Shown: positions 5,204 through 7,096 of the stretch, one piece after another | Layout: every line of letters starts with the position of its first letter | How positions within the stretch are numbered: the first letter of the stretch is position 1 | Origin: DASSUW01 sp035717845 | GTDB lineage: Bacteria; Actinomycetota; Thermoleophilia; Solirubrobacterales; Solirubrobacteraceae | Direction of reading: 5' to 3' | DNA: 7,096 nt | Assembly (NCBI GenBank): GCA_035717845.1 | Contig: DASTIC010000054.1 | Location: 1-7,096, forward strand | Translations under genes and position numbers: made by a program | The notes under the pieces: generated by a model | Database searches by the model: none | What the model was told of the DNA's origin: nothing | Seen by the model: the letters and a program-made list of their open reading frames with translations, nothing else

Positions 5204-5211
5204 AATTTATC
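5204..5211 (-). promoter_or_regulatory. Candidate -10 box for a leaderless C26 hydrolase transcript
   Basis: On the minus strand GATAAATT occupies 5211 to 5204, a conspicuous AT-rich patch in GC-rich DNA. TAAATT (5209-5204) ends five bases before the ATG at 5199, so transcription would begin at or next to the start codon. Leaderless mRNAs are common in actinobacteria. The -35 region is unclear; TTCCAA lies about 18 bases before GATAAA. Confidence 0.4.
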
Positions 5212-5298
5212 GTCCAGAGCAGGGGGATCTTGGAATGGACATTCGGACAGGATCACGGGCGCGCCGGTCGACACGGTGGAGGGATCTCATTGGGGCCC

Positions 5299-5341
5299 TG
5301 CCCAACGGGCCATACCGTGTGGAGCGATAGCCCGTTGGGCA
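5299..5341. promoter_or_regulatory. 12-bp inverted repeat in the ettA upstream region
   Basis: TGCCCAACGGGC (5299-5310) and GCCCGTTGGGCA (5330-5341) are perfect reverse complements around a 19-base spacer. GGGG (5292-5295) and CCCC (5342-5345) can extend the pairing past a three-base bulge. Each arm is itself a small dyad (GCCC-AAC-GGGC and GCCC-GTT-GGGC), and the arm centres are 30 bp apart, about three helical turns. It lies between the divergent C26 hydrolase and ettA genes and ends 21 bases before the ettA ATG. That suits a paired operator or, if transcribed, a leader hairpin. Confidence 0.6.
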
Positions 5342-5346
5342 CCCCC

Positions 5347-5352
5347 TATCCT
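5347..5352 (+). promoter_or_regulatory. Possible ettA -10 box TATCCT
   Basis: TATCCT ends 10 bases before the ettA ATG, which would give a leader of only a few bases. It matches a -10 consensus at four of six positions (TATnnT). No good -35 box lies 16-18 bases upstream; the inverted repeat arm fills that space. Support is weak. Confidence 0.25.
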
Positions 5353-5362
5353 CCGACGCCGC

Positions 5363-7018
<1,656 letters not shown>

Positions 7019-7038
7019 CACCGCACCTCGAAGCGGTG
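7019..7038 (+). terminator. Hairpin directly after the ettA stop codon
   Basis: CACCGC (7019-7024) and GCGGTG (7033-7038) pair perfectly around an eight-base loop, beginning the base after the TAG stop. The following bases (TCTGGGG) are not a T-run, so an intrinsic terminator is not proven; it may stabilise the 3' end instead. Confidence 0.35.
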
Positions 7039-7044
7039 TCTGGG

Positions 7045-7059
7045 GTTGATCGGATCAAC
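7045..7059. promoter_or_regulatory. 15-bp quasi-palindrome GTTGATCGGATCAAC
   Basis: GTTGATC (7045-7051) and GATCAAC (7053-7059) are perfect reverse complements around one central G. With a one-base centre it cannot form a full hairpin easily, so a DNA-binding site for a dimeric regulator is a better reading than an RNA structure. It may control a gene beyond the window edge. An ATG at 7083 begins only 14 bases before the end, too few to call a gene. Confidence 0.4.
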
Positions 7060-7096
7060 GTGTTGCTACTTTGCTCGCCCTGATGGTGTCGGTCAT

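Noticed and set aside
5000..5362. N-terminal extension of EttA by 121 residues
   Set aside because: The frame is open but the extension lies antisense to the C26 hydrolase and through the inverted repeat, and EttA proteins normally begin at the MSSQYVFTMYKLS-like segment encoded from 5363.

Overview
The window is very GC-rich (a hand count of the row starting at 2221 gives about 83% G+C). It carries compact genes on both strands with GTG and TTG starts, little sign of Shine-Dalgarno sites, and several -10-like boxes 7-12 bases before start codons. This fits a high-GC actinobacterium. The membrane HD-GYP protein would suit a deep-branching actinobacterial lineage such as Thermoleophilia, but that placement is inference; no rRNA or other phylogenetic marker is present.

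Layout. (1) Positions 1-873, minus strand: 5' part of a J-domain protein with a predicted Tudor/SH3-like barrel and TPR-like helices, cut by the window edge. (2) 874-1257: non-coding, with a 27/28-bp direct repeat at 60-bp period and several hairpins, one of which places the TTG start of the next gene in its loop. (3) 1258-2811, plus strand: multi-pass membrane HD-GYP phosphohydrolase, probably a c-di-GMP phosphodiesterase. (4) 2808-3197, minus strand: a 129-residue protein resembling a FAD-binding (PCMH-type) domain that has lost its glycine-rich FAD-contact segments; it meets the HD-GYP gene tail to tail, the two stop codons sharing CTAG. (5) 3198-3665: an unusual non-coding region with a roughly 192-bp imperfect inverted repeat, a 60-bp tandem duplication and four GTCGAC palindromes spaced 29/31/29 bp. 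(6) 3666-4289, minus strand: class I SAM-dependent methyltransferase, visibly less GC-rich than its neighbours. (7) 4456-5199, minus strand: class I glutamine amidotransferase-like hydrolase of the PuuD/peptidase C26 family. (8) 5200-5362: divergent promoter region with a 12-bp inverted repeat. (9) 5363-7018, plus strand: EttA, the ABC-F translation factor, followed by a hairpin and a 15-bp quasi-palindrome.

The genes do not form one pathway. They look like separate single-gene transcription units in divergent or convergent pairs: c-di-GMP signalling (HD-GYP), proteostasis (J-domain), translation control (EttA) and glutamyl-amide metabolism (C26 hydrolase). The parts least like known things are the loop-stripped FAD-fold protein and the repeat element just upstream of it.
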